Of a stretch of DNA of 64,000 nucleotides, positions 1-8,384 are shown one piece after another. The stretch covers positions 1,922,001 to 1,986,000 of the forward strand of contig NZ_CP015961.1 of the NCBI RefSeq assembly GCF_001659785.1, in the 5' to 3' direction. Numbering within the stretch: the first letter of the stretch is position 1; each line of letters opens with the position of its first letter. Both the position numbers and the translations under genes were made by a program. Under the pieces are notes generated by a model. The model did not search any database. It saw nothing but the letters and a program-made list of their open reading frames with translations, and was not told where the DNA came from. The DNA is from Dietzia timorensis (GTDB lineage: Bacteria > Actinomycetota > Actinomycetes > Mycobacteriales > Mycobacteriaceae).

Positions 1-148
1 CATTCTCCAGTTCCCCGGTCGGCGCGTGCCCACTATTCTAGTCGTTTTCGGCGAGCATTTCGCCGTCGTTCACCGCCCGTTCGCCGCACGCACCGATTCC
101 GGGGCAGATCTCTTGCACAGCTCGCCCGTGATGGCGCGAAAGGCGGGT

Positions 149-178
149 TTGGGAGCCCTCGCGCGCACATGCTAAATT
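149..178 (+). promoter_or_regulatory. Putative promoter of tRNA-Val
   Basis: A TTGGGA box (149-154) and a TAAATT box (173-178) are separated by 18 bp and end about 40 bp before the tRNA. This matches housekeeping sigma-factor spacing. It is a by-eye call. Bases 1-148 hold nothing else I can support: short open frames there have no recognisable product. Confidence 0.4.
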
Positions 179-218
179 GATGAACCGTTGCACGCGGCGT
201 GTAGCCGCCTCGCATCGC

Positions 219-293
219 GGTCCTATGGCTCAGTGGAAGAGCGTTCCGTTCACACCGGAAAGGTCGCTGGTTCGAACCCAGCTAGGACCACCA
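219..293 (+). tRNA. tRNA-Val (anticodon CAC)
   Basis: The acceptor stem pairs GGTCCTA (219-225) with TAGGACC (283-289), followed by discriminator A and an encoded CCA (291-293). The anticodon arm has stem TTCCG/CGGAA around loop TTCACAC, giving anticodon CAC at 251-253, which reads GUG valine codons. The T arm contains GGTTCGAACCC. Because the 3' CCA is encoded, it need not be added after transcription. An open frame running through this gene into the next CDS is not coding here. Confidence 0.95.
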
Positions 294-317
294 CAATCCC
301 CCTCCCCCCGGCGCGAG

Positions 318-323
318 TAAGCT
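318..323 (+). promoter_or_regulatory. Putative -10 box for the GNAT gene
   Basis: TAAGCT lies 8 nt before the GTG chosen at 332. This would give a leaderless or nearly leaderless mRNA. No ribosome binding site is visible before that GTG, which fits. Confidence 0.35.
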
Positions 324-331
324 CGCCCGGC

Positions 332-913
332 GTGGACAGAACCTTTTCGAATGACGGCGGACAACGCCTTTCCCCGAACTCCGCGGCGCCGATTCTAGCC
401 GCAGAAGAATTCGACGCCTCCGATCTTTCCTCCCTCGCGTCGTTGACCTTTCCGCTGGCGTGCCCGCCGGAGTTAACGAAGGCCGATATGGCCGCGTTCA
501 TCGAGGAAAATCTCACGCCCTCGGCATTTCGGCGCTACATTGCCGAACCAGAGAACGTGGTGCTTCTGGCGCGAGATGCCGTGGGCGATCCCCTTGCCTA
601 CACGCTTGGCATCCCCGGCAGAGGTGACGATGACGACGCTGCAGCGCTTATTACGGCTGAGAGGCCGATGTACCTATCCAAGGTGTACGCGGCGCCGCGT
701 GCCCACGGCACGGGACTTTCCACAGCGCTCATGGACGCACACGCTGTCGTGGCAAGAGAGCGCGGATTCGACTCGCTGTGGCTGGGCACGAACGTCGACA
801 ATGGCCGCGCGAGACGCTTCTATGAAAAGATCGGCTTCGTCGATCGCGGGCGGCGCACCTTCCTCGTTGGTGGCCAGAACTGCCACGACGTCGTCTACGA
901 ACTACCTCTGTAG
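332..913 (+). CDS. GNAT-family N-acetyltransferase
   Basis: The 193-residue protein carries the acetyl-CoA binding motif A of GNAT enzymes: RAHGTGLS at about residues 119-126, followed by the usual helix. The C-terminal GRARRFYEKIGF motif (about 157-168) is typical of the family. It should transfer an acetyl group from acetyl-CoA to an amine; the substrate cannot be read from the sequence. The frame is open upstream through the tRNA, so the start was set at GTG 332, just after a TAAGCT box. It lies between tRNA-Val and a convergent zapE-like gene, the position of Rv2669 in M. tuberculosis as I recall. The family is secure, the start less so. Confidence 0.8.
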   Translation: MDRTFSNDGGQRLSPNSAAPILAAEEFDASDLSSLASLTFPLACPPELTKADMAAFIEENLTPSAFRRYIAEPENVVLLARDAVGDPLAYTLGIPGRGDDDDAAALITAERPMYLSKVYAAPRAHGTGLSTALMDAHAVVARERGFDSLWLGTNVDNGRARRFYEKIGFVDRGRRTFLVGGQNCHDVVYELPL

Positions 914-940
914 AGACTCGAAACGCCCGTGCGCCGCCGC

Positions 941-1960
941 CTAGTGGGTGTCGCCCGGCTGGAAGCGCGAAAGCGCGAGCAAGCGGCTCGTGGCCCGCAG
1001 GTACTTCTTTTTATAGCCGCCGTTGATCATCTCCGGGGTGAAGATCTCGTCGAGCTTCGCGCCGCTATTGCGAACCGGAATTCCGGCGTCATACAAACGG
1101 TCTGCCAACACGACGACGCGCAGCGCGATCGCCTGATTCTCCACGGGGTGCACGTTTTCGAGGCACACCTGCGTGATCCCGCCGACGAGGCGGTTGTACT
1201 TGGACGGGTGCAGCTTGTCTAGGTGCCGGCACAGCTCGTCGAAGTCATCGAGGGTCGAGCCTTCGACTTCCGCCGCCGTGGCCTCGAGATCGGCGTTGCT
1301 CATCGGATCGGGCGCCGGCGGCAGATCGCGGTGCCTGTAGTCCGGTCCGTCGACGCGAAGCGTCTGGAACAGCCCCGAGATCTTGCGGATCTCGCGGAGG
1401 AAGTCGGCCGCGGCGAAACGCCCTTCGCCCAGCTGGCCCGGCAGGGTGTTCGACGTCGCGGCGATGAATACCCCGGCGGCGGATAGTTCGGCGAGTAGCC
1501 GGGACACGAGCATGGTGTCGCCGGGATCGTCGAGCTCGAACTCGTCGATGCACAGCACTGAACGCGTCGACAGTTCTTCGACCGCGCGGTTGAAGCCGAG
1601 CGCGCCGACCACGTTGGTGAGTTCGACGAATGTTCCGAACGACTTCGGCGCGGGGCACGCGTGGAAGATGGACGCGAGAAGGTGCGTTTTGCCGACACCA
1701 AATCCGCCGTCGAGATAGATTCCGCGGCCCTCGACCGGCTTCTTCTTGCCGAAAAGACCCTTCTTCTTCCCGGTCTTGGCCTTGACCACTTCCTCGGCGA
1801 AGGCGCGGCACGCATCGCGGGCCTCGGCTTGGCTCGGTTCGCCCGGATCCGGGATGTAGGAGTCGAAGCTCACCTCGTCGAACATGGACGGTGGCACGAG
1901 CTGAGCGACAAGCTCATCGGGTGAGACATCTGGGGTAATGTCGGCGAGGCGTAAGACCAT
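941..1960 (-). CDS. zapE: ZapE/AFG1-like AAA+ ATPase
   Basis: The 339-residue ATPase has a Walker A motif GGFGVGKTH (about 85-93), Walker B LCIDEFELDD (about 136-145) and the AFG1/ZapE C-terminal region with LYDAGIP. In proteobacteria ZapE acts at the division ring and in eukaryotes AFG1 is a mitochondrial ATPase; the role in actinobacteria is not settled. A short Lys-rich insertion (KTGKKKGLFGKKK) precedes the Walker A strand. The start is ATG 1960, preceded by a TAGGCT box 7 nt upstream, so the mRNA is probably leaderless. The frame stays open for 125 codons upstream, but that part antisenses the divergent reductase gene and has no homology I recognise. Confidence 0.85.
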   Translation of the reverse strand: MVLRLADITPDVSPDELVAQLVPPSMFDEVSFDSYIPDPGEPSQAEARDACRAFAEEVVKAKTGKKKGLFGKKKPVEGRGIYLDGGFGVGKTHLLASIFHACPAPKSFGTFVELTNVVGALGFNRAVEELSTRSVLCIDEFELDDPGDTMLVSRLLAELSAAGVFIAATSNTLPGQLGEGRFAAADFLREIRKISGLFQTLRVDGPDYRHRDLPPAPDPMSNADLEATAAEVEGSTLDDFDELCRHLDKLHPSKYNRLVGGITQVCLENVHPVENQAIALRVVVLADRLYDAGIPVRNSGAKLDEIFTPEMINGGYKKKYLRATSRLLALSRFQPGDTH

Positions 1961-1979
1961 GAAAGTAAGCCTAACGCGA
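1961..1979. promoter_or_regulatory. Possible DtxR/IdeR-type iron box overlapping the zapE -10
   Basis: By hand count, GAAAGTAAGCCTAACGCGA matches 14 of 19 positions of the iron-box consensus TWAGGTWAGSCTWACCTWA, with the 11-bp core GTAAGCCTAAC fully consistent. It also contains the TAGGCT (1968-1973, minus strand) that looks like a leaderless -10 for zapE. Either reading is possible, and both could hold if the regulator blocks this promoter. Confidence 0.35.
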
Positions 1980-2098
1980 GAGCGGTGGATATCCGGATTT
2001 CCCCTCTCGTTATAGGCGCTGGGCACGAGCGGATTCGGACGTTTACCCTCGGGGCCCGAACAGGAAGGATTGGCCTGATTTTGCACCAGCCAGCGCAG

Positions 2099-2875
2099 AT
2101 GAGTGCCGAGATATCCGATCCGGGCCGGGCGCTCGCGCTGTGGAATACCCTTGCGCCTCATCGCGGAAGTGAAGCCGTATATCCCGTGCGGGCAACGTTT
2201 ATTTCTGCGCTGGACGGGGCCGTCACCGCGCAGGGGGCGTCTGCCGGCCTGGGTACGGAAATGGACCAGGCGGTCTTCCATGGTATGCGGGCACGGGCCG
2301 GCACGATCCTCGTCGGCGCGGCGACAGCCCGGCACGAAGGGTACGGTCCGGCCACCGTTCTCCCAGCGTTATCGCACTTACGAACGAGCACCTCACCGGC
2401 CCCGCTATGGATAGTGTCACGCGCCCTGCGCCGGACCGACATCGATCACGTCTCGAAAGCGCAACAGGCAGCTACTCGAGACGCTGGCCAAATGAGTCTC
2501 GTCGTCCCCGAATCTTGCGCCGCGCCCGAGCACCGTACCTACGCAAAGGAGAACGGGGTAGACGTTCGCGTCGTATCGGGAGGCATTGACGAATTACTTC
2601 CGGGCGCAATCGGACTCGCGCGAAGCGAGAACGGAGGCGAAATAGACTGCGAGGGCGGTCCCCATCTCTTGGAGGCCCTTTTGCGAGCTGGTCTCCTCGA
2701 CGAACTGGTGCTGAGCATGTCCCCGCACCTCCACTTCCCGTCCGGCGTTCACCTGCTTCCGAACCCTGAAGGCGCGGACACACACCCGTGGCAACGCCGA
2801 CTTCACGTCGTGTCGGCATTCAGTTCGGACGACGGTGGCCTCTACACTCGTTGGATCGTGGACCACAATGACTGA
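2099..2875 (+). CDS. RibD-C-terminal-type pyrimidine reductase family protein
   Basis: The 258-residue protein belongs to the bifunctional deaminase-reductase C-terminal (RibD/dihydrofolate reductase-like) fold. It shows the N-terminal strand RATFISALDGAVT, the segment RAGTILVGAATARHEGYG, and the C-terminal EGGPHLLEALL nucleotide-binding loop. No deaminase domain is present, so it is a reductase-only member using NADPH; the substrate is unknown (the Rv2671 type has been discussed as a folate or flavin reductase). ATG 2099 was chosen; a TTG at 2081 behind AGGAAGG (2062-2068) is a real alternative. Its end overlaps the next gene by 8 nt, suggesting coupled translation. Confidence 0.75.
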   Translation: MSAEISDPGRALALWNTLAPHRGSEAVYPVRATFISALDGAVTAQGASAGLGTEMDQAVFHGMRARAGTILVGAATARHEGYGPATVLPALSHLRTSTSPAPLWIVSRALRRTDIDHVSKAQQAATRDAGQMSLVVPESCAAPEHRTYAKENGVDVRVVSGGIDELLPGAIGLARSENGGEIDCEGGPHLLEALLRAGLLDELVLSMSPHLHFPSGVHLLPNPEGADTHPWQRRLHVVSAFSSDDGGLYTRWIVDHND

Positions 2876-4388
2876 ACTCCCCTCTCGGCTCTTTCGAATC
2901 CTAGCCGCGGTCGGGCTCACCGCGGCGCTCGTCTCGGGCTGCGCGCCCGGACCGTCCTCCGGTCCGCCGCTCGCCGTCGTCGACGGACGCGAATCCGCTG
3001 CGAACGACGGTTCCGCCGGACCCCCTTCCGAACCACCGCCGAGCCCGGAAGCGTGGTCCGAGGGGCTCTCTCGGATCAGTGAGAATGCCCAGTTCGGGGA
3101 GTGCCGATACCTCGATTCAGAGGTTCCGGCCGATGTCACACGAGAATGCCTGTCGTTCTCACCCGGCGATGCCCTGGCCAGCGAGGGCAAGGAGCTCTAC
3201 GCGGCATTGGTGACGTCGCAGGAAGCCGATCGAGCCAAGCCTCCGCTGGTTATCGCCTCGGGGGCGGACAGATCATTCTCGGCGGTCGTCGACACCTGGG
3301 CCCGCGCGCTTGCCGACGGTCTTTCATGGCCGGTGGTTGTGATCGAGTCCAGAACCCAGCTCATCGGCCACGACACGTGCCAGCCACCCGTGGACGTCGC
3401 CGGGGACGAACTCGTCGCCGCCGATGCGGCGCCGACGGATCCGGAGCCTCGCCGCACCGCCACCGAGGTCGCCAGGGGGTGTCAGGACGCCACCGGCGAG
3501 CTCGCTCTGGAATTCGGTGCACGAGGTTCGTCGGGCGACATCGATATCGTCGCCGAGCGTCTGGGCCTGGACACGTTCGTTCTCGGCGGGGCGGGCTCGG
3601 GCATCCGCTCTGCGCTTCGCTACGCAAGCGACAACCCCGATTCGGTGGCAGCGATCGTCGCCGACTCCCCCGCCGGCTTCGGCGAGGACCTCACCGAACA
3701 GGTCTCGGCACAGGCCGAAGGAACACAGATGGCGCTCGCTAGTTGGGCAGGTCAGTGCGAGGCCAACGATTGTCTATCGGCGCCCGTTCCCGCCTCGACG
3801 ACACCGTTCGAGAGCTTCGAGTCGAGCCCCGCCGGAGCCGCTGCACTTCGCTACGGGGCGAGCGCCCTGTCCGGCGTCCAGAATTCAGTACCCAATGACC
3901 GCGACAGGATGTTCGAGCTTTTTGCCGCCGCGGCCGACGGCAACCCGCCCCGGGGAACCGTACCGACCTCCGATATTGGTACTCGCGAACTATTTTCCAC
4001 GTGCACAGATTTCCCCGTGCGCGCATCCACCGAGGACCGCAGCGCGTTGATCGACGACCTAAGCGCGCGCTTCCCCACCTTCGGGCGCTCCATGGCGATC
4101 AGAGCCGGACTGTGCAATGACTGGCCGGTTGTCGAAGCCGAGCCGCTGACACTGCCCCAGGTTCCTGCGCTCGTCCTCGGCACGACTGGTGGGGACCCAC
4201 TGGCAGGCCGCGACCCGGCCGGCACTGGGTCTGCGGCCCTTACCGCAGCGGGCGCTGCGGGAGCGATCCCCCTACGCTATGGCGGATTCGGATCTGCTGC
4301 AGCGGGAACCGGGACTTGCATCGCCGACGGCATCAACGAGTTCCTCGTCGATCCGGCAGCCGCCGCACCCACAGCCTGTCCGGCATAG
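2868..4388 (+). CDS. Lipoprotein of the tripeptidyl-aminopeptidase/alpha-beta hydrolase type, probably catalytically dead
   Basis: The 506-residue precursor starts with a signal peptide ending in lipobox VSGC (Cys25), so it should be lipid-anchored outside the membrane. The rest resembles SlpD/E-like and Rv2672-like hydrolases: a C-terminal VLGTTGGDPL segment normally supplies the acid residue, followed by a final Cys-containing block. Where the family has GxSYG, this protein reads GGAGSGI (about 239-245). Where the catalytic His normally lies before the last Cys, it reads GFGSAAAGTGTC (about 473-484) without His. So Ser and His seem to be missing. The start ATG 2868 overlaps the reductase stop. 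aftC follows 56 bp downstream. Confidence 0.65.
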   Translation: MTELPSRLFRILAAVGLTAALVSGCAPGPSSGPPLAVVDGRESAANDGSAGPPSEPPPSPEAWSEGLSRISENAQFGECRYLDSEVPADVTRECLSFSPGDALASEGKELYAALVTSQEADRAKPPLVIASGADRSFSAVVDTWARALADGLSWPVVVIESRTQLIGHDTCQPPVDVAGDELVAADAAPTDPEPRRTATEVARGCQDATGELALEFGARGSSGDIDIVAERLGLDTFVLGGAGSGIRSALRYASDNPDSVAAIVADSPAGFGEDLTEQVSAQAEGTQMALASWAGQCEANDCLSAPVPASTTPFESFESSPAGAAALRYGASALSGVQNSVPNDRDRMFELFAAAADGNPPRGTVPTSDIGTRELFSTCTDFPVRASTEDRSALIDDLSARFPTFGRSMAIRAGLCNDWPVVEAEPLTLPQVPALVLGTTGGDPLAGRDPAGTGSAALTAAGAAGAIPLRYGGFGSAAAGTGTCIADGINEFLVDPAAAAPTACPA

Positions 4389-4431
4389 CGGCGCGCCGCA
4401 ATGCCCACGGACAATCATGCGCAGGTAGCGG

Positions 4432-4437
4432 TAAATT
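4432..4437 (+). promoter_or_regulatory. Putative leaderless -10 box of aftC
   Basis: TAAATT is followed by 7 nt and then GTG 4445. The first transcribed base would fall at or next to the start codon, in line with the lack of a ribosome binding site. Confidence 0.45.
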
Positions 4438-4444
4438 ACTCCCC

Positions 4445-5650
4445 GTGTCGACAGCAATAACAGCAACTCCGCCGTGGCAGCGGACCCTCAGAACCATTCT
4501 GTGGCCGCTCGCCATCCTGACGATGATCCACCGGGTCGTCATTCGCGCCGTCAACGGTTCGGTGACCAATGATTTCGGAACGGTTTACGCGGCGACCAGG
4601 CGTTTCCTCGATGGTGGGCCTGTATACGTGGAAAACCTCCAGGTTGTTGATCCACATTACCTCTATGCGCCCAGCGCGACCGTGCTGCTGTCTCCCTTCG
4701 GCATGATCGACATGTACACCTATGCACGGTGGATCTTCATCGCATTCAATGCCCTGTGCATTATCGGCGCGGTCCTATTGCTGTTGCGTCTGTTCAAAAT
4801 CTCGCTGTCGAGCTACGCGACACCGGCGGTGTTCCTCGCCGTGTTCTGTACCGAGTCGGTGACGAACACACTTGTGTTCACGAACATCAACGGACTGATT
4901 TTCCTCTGCCAAGCCGCGTTCTTCGTGCTACTCCACGAACGACGTCTCTGGGCGGCAGGTATACCGATGGGGCTTTCGCTAGCCATCAAACCGATGCTCG
5001 CTCCGCTCCTTCTGCTTCCGCTGCTCCGGCGCCAATGGCAGCCATTCGTCGGAGCGGTCGCCATCCCGCTGGTCGCATTCGCCGCCGGCTGGTGGCTGAC
5101 GTCCGACGGAAAGTCGTACTTCGACATCATCACTCCCTATATGAGCGAGGTGCGCGACTACTACAACTCCTCTCTTGCCGGAGCCGGACTTTACTTCGGG
5201 GTACCGGAACCGCTCATTCTCGCACTGCGGATCCTGGTCATCGTGATGGCCGCGGTCGCGGTGTACCTGCTCATGGGGTATCGCCACAACCATGAGGTCC
5301 TATGGCTGTCGACCACCTCGGGCGTGGTCATGGCCGCGGTGTTCCTCGTGAGTTCACTCGGGCAAATGTACTACTCGATGGTTCTCATCCCGCTGATGCT
5401 CACGGTCGTTCTGCGTGAGTCCCTTGTCCGAAACGCGGCCGCGTGGGTCGCGGCGTACGGATTCTTCACCATGGACATGTGGGAATCCGAGCGTTGGCCG
5501 TTCCATGGCCGGCTCGTCGAGTTTCTCCATCCGACCTTCGGGTGGCTGCTCATCATCGTGACGATCCTCGTGGTGCTGCTCTGGCGCTATTTCGACCCCG
5601 AAAGGCGCCAACACATCACCCCGTCGGTGAAGACGCCCGCGGCAACCTAG
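4445..5650 (+). CDS. aftC: Alpha-(1->3)-arabinofuranosyltransferase AftC-like, GT-C membrane enzyme
   Basis: The 401-residue protein is polytopic, with hydrophobic segments spread from about residue 15 to the C-terminus. It shares long stretches with mycobacterial AftC as I remember it: the first-loop segment with NGSVTNDFGTVY (about 37-48), VDPHYLYAP, TNTLVFTNINGLI, KPMLAPLLLLPLLRRQW and the GQMYYSMVL region. AftC uses decaprenylphosphoryl-arabinose to add alpha-1,3 branches to arabinan in arabinogalactan and lipoarabinomannan, acting on the outer face of the membrane. The first-loop pair is Asn42-Asp43, whereas the mycobacterial protein has two Asp there. It is a strong taxonomic marker for arabinogalactan-making actinobacteria. 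Start GTG 4445 sits 7 nt after TAAATT. Confidence 0.88.
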   Translation: MSTAITATPPWQRTLRTILWPLAILTMIHRVVIRAVNGSVTNDFGTVYAATRRFLDGGPVYVENLQVVDPHYLYAPSATVLLSPFGMIDMYTYARWIFIAFNALCIIGAVLLLLRLFKISLSSYATPAVFLAVFCTESVTNTLVFTNINGLIFLCQAAFFVLLHERRLWAAGIPMGLSLAIKPMLAPLLLLPLLRRQWQPFVGAVAIPLVAFAAGWWLTSDGKSYFDIITPYMSEVRDYYNSSLAGAGLYFGVPEPLILALRILVIVMAAVAVYLLMGYRHNHEVLWLSTTSGVVMAAVFLVSSLGQMYYSMVLIPLMLTVVLRESLVRNAAAWVAAYGFFTMDMWESERWPFHGRLVEFLHPTFGWLLIIVTILVVLLWRYFDPERRQHITPSVKTPAAT

Positions 5651-5671
5651 CGGTACCGTCCCCAGCGGGCG

Positions 5672-5677
5672 TACCCT
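5672..5677 (+). promoter_or_regulatory. Putative leaderless -10 box of msrB
   Basis: TACCCT is separated by 7 nt from ATG 5685, and there is no Shine-Dalgarno sequence between them. Confidence 0.4.
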
Positions 5678-5684
5678 CGGCGCC

Positions 5685-6119
5685 ATGAGCGACAACGATC
5701 TTTCCCTCACCCCCGAATCAGCCGCCGCGATCGCCTTGTCCGACGCGCAATGGCGGGAACGTCTCAGCCCGGACGAATACCGGGTACTCCGAGAAGCGGG
5801 AACCGAAGCTCCGTTTACCGGCGAGTACACCGACACCGAGACCGAAGGCGTCTACCGCTGCCGCGCCTGCAACGCGGAACTGTTCCGCAGCACCGAGAAA
5901 TTCCACTCCCACTGCGGTTGGCCGTCATTCTTCTCTCCACTTGCGGGAGACTCGATCATCGAGCGAAGCGACACCTCGCTCGGCATGACACGCACCGAGG
6001 TGCTTTGCGCGAACTGCCACTCCCATCTCGGCCATGTCTTCGCAGGGGAGGGCTACGACACCCCCACCGACCTGCGGTACTGCATCAATAGCATCTCGCT
6101 CACCCTCGAAGAGGCCTAG
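5685..6119 (+). CDS. msrB: Peptide-methionine (R)-S-oxide reductase MsrB
   Basis: The 144-residue enzyme reduces methionine-R-sulfoxide in proteins, repairing oxidative damage in the cytosol. Zinc ligands are the two CxxC pairs Cys59/Cys62 and Cys108/Cys111. The active-site Cys133 lies in RYCINSISL, the MsrB signature. Length is normal for a stand-alone MsrB. It is transcribed with or just after aftC (34 bp gap), but a TACCCT box before its ATG suggests its own leaderless promoter. A strong hairpin follows the stop codon. Confidence 0.95.
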   Translation: MSDNDLSLTPESAAAIALSDAQWRERLSPDEYRVLREAGTEAPFTGEYTDTETEGVYRCRACNAELFRSTEKFHSHCGWPSFFSPLAGDSIIERSDTSLGMTRTEVLCANCHSHLGHVFAGEGYDTPTDLRYCINSISLTLEEA

Positions 6120-6140
6120 CAGCACCCCACCCTTTAAATA

Positions 6141-6182
6141 CCACTACGCCGCTCCCTCGGATATCGAGGAGCGGCGTAGTGG
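6141..6182. terminator. Bidirectional terminator between msrB and hemQ
   Basis: A perfect 15-bp stem pairs CCACTACGCCGCTCC (6141-6155) with GGAGCGGCGTAGTGG (6168-6182) around a 12-nt loop. It is flanked by TTTAAA and TTTAA, which supply U-tracts on both strands. It lies between two convergent genes, so it should stop transcription from both sides. Confidence 0.85.
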
Positions 6183-6235
6183 TTTAAGAGGACGCGTGGG
6201 GGCGGCGCAGGCCGGTAATCCCGGCTTCTCCGACG

Positions 6236-6931
6236 TCAGGGAAGGATACTGATCAGCTCGGCAGGTTCGACGCGTGGGCCTGAGAAGAAGGGAATCTCCT
6301 CGCGGACGTAAAGCCGCGCCTCGGTGCCTCGCATGATGCGCATGAGGTCGACGATCCGGTCGAGCTCCGGCCCCTCGAACGCGAGGATCCATTCGTAGTC
6401 GCCGAGCGCGAAAGCCGGGACGGTATTCGCGCGCACGTCTGGATACTCACGTGCGGCTTTGCCGTGCTCGGCGAGGATCCGGCGACGGTCCTCGTCCGGG
6501 AGGAGGTACCAGTCGTAGGACCGGACGAACGGGTACACGCTGATGTACTTGCCCGGCGCCTCGTCCGCGAGGAAAGCCGGGATGTGGGACTTGTTGAACT
6601 CCGCGGGGCGATGGAGTGCCGCGTTGGACCAGTACGGGTCCGACACCGCTCCTAGCAGGGTCGTGCGACGGAAATCGTTGTAAAACTTCTGCAGGTCCTC
6701 GATGTGTTCGGCGTGGGTCCAGAACATGAAGTCGGCCTCGGCGCGGAGGCCCGAAACGTTGTAGAGACCGCGCACGACCACATCGGAGTCCTCCCAGCGG
6801 GCGAGGAACTCGTCGAGGTCCTTGGTCACTCTTTCGCGATCGGGGCCGAGTTCCCCGGCTCGGACCGTGAAGACCGAGAACATCAGGTAGCGAAGAGTGG
6901 AATTGAGCTTCTTATAGTCGAGACGTGCCAT
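6236..6931 (-). CDS. chdC: Coproheme decarboxylase (ChdC, formerly HemQ)
   Basis: The 231-residue protein is of the actinobacterial chlorite-dismutase-like family. It carries the segment [10 protein letters not shown], whose first Tyr corresponds to the catalytic tyrosine, the KSHIPAFL segment with the distal His, and [10 protein letters not shown] with the likely haem-ligating His. It removes the two propionate carboxyls of coproheme with peroxide to give haem b, the last step of the coproporphyrin-dependent route. It overlaps the end of the upstream oxidase gene by 20 nt, and follows hemE and hemY in one minus-strand operon. Start ATG 6931 (MARLDYKK) matches the family N-terminus. Confidence 0.92.
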   Translation of the reverse strand: MARLDYKKLNSTLRYLMFSVFTVRAGELGPDRERVTKDLDEFLARWEDSDVVVRGLYNVSGLRAEADFMFWTHAEHIEDLQKFYNDFRRTTLLGAVSDPYWSNAALHRPAEFNKSHIPAFLADEAPGKYISVYPFVRSYDWYLLPDEDRRRILAEHGKAAREYPDVRANTVPAFALGDYEWILAFEGPELDRIVDLMRIMRGTEARLYVREEIPFFSGPRVEPAELISILP

Positions 6932-8384
6932 GGCTCTCATCCTGCCACTTGGCGACCAGGTCCGCCGCAGCGGTCTGCGCCACGGATATGCAGGCGGGCA
7001 CGCCGACACCGGCGATCGCCGAATTCGCGAGGACAACCGGCACGGACTGGTCATCGAGGCCGCGACGAGCGCCGTCGATCAGCCGCTGGTGGTCGACCCC
7101 GGGAACGGGCAGTCCGTGCGTCCATCGCGTGGGCCGCATCTCGGCGCCCGCGGCGTCGATCCCGGCGATCTCGGCGAGTTCGATTCGTGTTTGCGCGCAA
7201 AGAGCTTCGTCGTCGAGGTCGAGGATCGAATCATCGTCCAGCCGGCCGAAGGACACGCGCAACACATGCCCCCTCCCCGATGCGGAACGGTCGAGATGGT
7301 CCCACTTGCGTGAGGACAGCGTGATCGCCTTGGCCGCCCGTCCCGCATCCGCGGCAACGAGGATTCCCGAGAGGTCGGGAACCTCGACCCCGGGTGCGAG
7401 CGCAACGCTCACCACGGCACTCGACGAATACGGGATTTCTCGCAGCGGTTCTGCCGCGGCTTCGGACAGCCCGGCAAGAAGCGGTAGCGCGGCATGGAAC
7501 GGTAGGGCGCACACTAGTCCGTCGTAAACCTGAGGAGCCTTCTCGGCCTGTCCGGAAATCGCCAGCCGCGCCGCGCTCCCCTCCGGAGTGATTGAGTCGA
7601 CCCGCACCCCGAGGTGGAGTGCGGTTCGCCCTGAGACGGAAATGCGAGTGACCAGGGCATCGATCAGTCGTCGATAGCCGCCGTCGAGCGCGGCGAACAC
7701 CTGCCCGCCCACCGTTGTCGACTTGATCGAGCGGACGGCATCGACGAGGCTCGCGCGGCCTTCGTCGCCGCCGCTCGACGTCTCCTCGGCCTGCGCGTCG
7801 AGGCGGGACGCGAGCGCCGGAGCGACCGCGCGTACCCCGAGGGCGTCGGCGGTGGCCGCGTACACGCCGCCGAGCATCGGGTCGACAAGGCGATCGACCA
7901 CCTCCCGGCCGAGCCGCTCCGCGACCATCGCACCCACCGAGATGTCCTGCCCGATCCGCCACGGCGCAGGGTTGCCGGGTTCGGCGTCAATGGTGCGTAT
8001 GACGTCGGAGGTGAGAAGCCCATCCAGGCCGTCGGTGCCGCCCGGTACGCCGAACACCTGATTCCGAGGGAGCGGACGCAACCGCCCGCCCGAGAACAGA
8101 GCGGGCGACCTGCCCGCTGGTTTGCGGACCGCAGCGTCCAGCCCGAGCTCGGATACGAGATCGAGCGCCTCGGGGCGCCGAACGACGAACGCCTCGGCGC
8201 CGACATCTGCCGGTCCAGATCCCAGGTCGATCGTGCGCAGCTTGCCGCCGGCCTGATCGGCGGCCTCGAAAATATCGATGCGCGCCTCCGGCAGGGCCTG
8301 CGCCAGGCGAAGGGCGGCTACGAGGCCGGAGATGCCCCCGCCGATCACGGCAAAACGAGGAGCTGCCACGGGGTCAGTAGGCAC
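6912..8384 (-). CDS. hemY: Coproporphyrinogen III oxidase CgoX (HemY family)
   Basis: The 490-residue flavoprotein begins with the FAD-binding motif [18 protein letters not shown] and continues with the protoporphyrinogen-oxidase fold to a C-terminal flavin contact ([13 protein letters not shown]). In Gram-positive bacteria such enzymes oxidise coproporphyrinogen III to coproporphyrin III, with oxygen as acceptor. Start GTG 8384 overlaps the hemE stop by 11 nt; GTG 8369 is an alternative. Neither has a good Shine-Dalgarno site, so translation probably depends on hemE. The long open frame further upstream is antisense or out of frame with hemE and is not used. Confidence 0.9.
   Translation of the reverse strand: MPTDPVAAPRFAVIGGGISGLVAALRLAQALPEARIDIFEAADQAGGKLRTIDLGSGPADVGAEAFVVRRPEALDLVSELGLDAAVRKPAGRSPALFSGGRLRPLPRNQVFGVPGGTDGLDGLLTSDVIRTIDAEPGNPAPWRIGQDISVGAMVAERLGREVVDRLVDPMLGGVYAATADALGVRAVAPALASRLDAQAEETSSGGDEGRASLVDAVRSIKSTTVGGQVFAALDGGYRRLIDALVTRISVSGRTALHLGVRVDSITPEGSAARLAISGQAEKAPQVYDGLVCALPFHAALPLLAGLSEAAAEPLREIPYSSSAVVSVALAPGVEVPDLSGILVAADAGRAAKAITLSSRKWDHLDRSASGRGHVLRVSFGRLDDDSILDLDDEALCAQTRIELAEIAGIDAAGAEMRPTRWTHGLPVPGVDHQRLIDGARRGLDDQSVPVVLANSAIAGVGVPACISVAQTAAADLVAKWQDESHGTSRL

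Noticed and set aside
188-331. N-terminal extension of the GNAT frame across the tRNA
   Set aside because: It reads through tRNA-Val; the first credible start after the tRNA is GTG 332.
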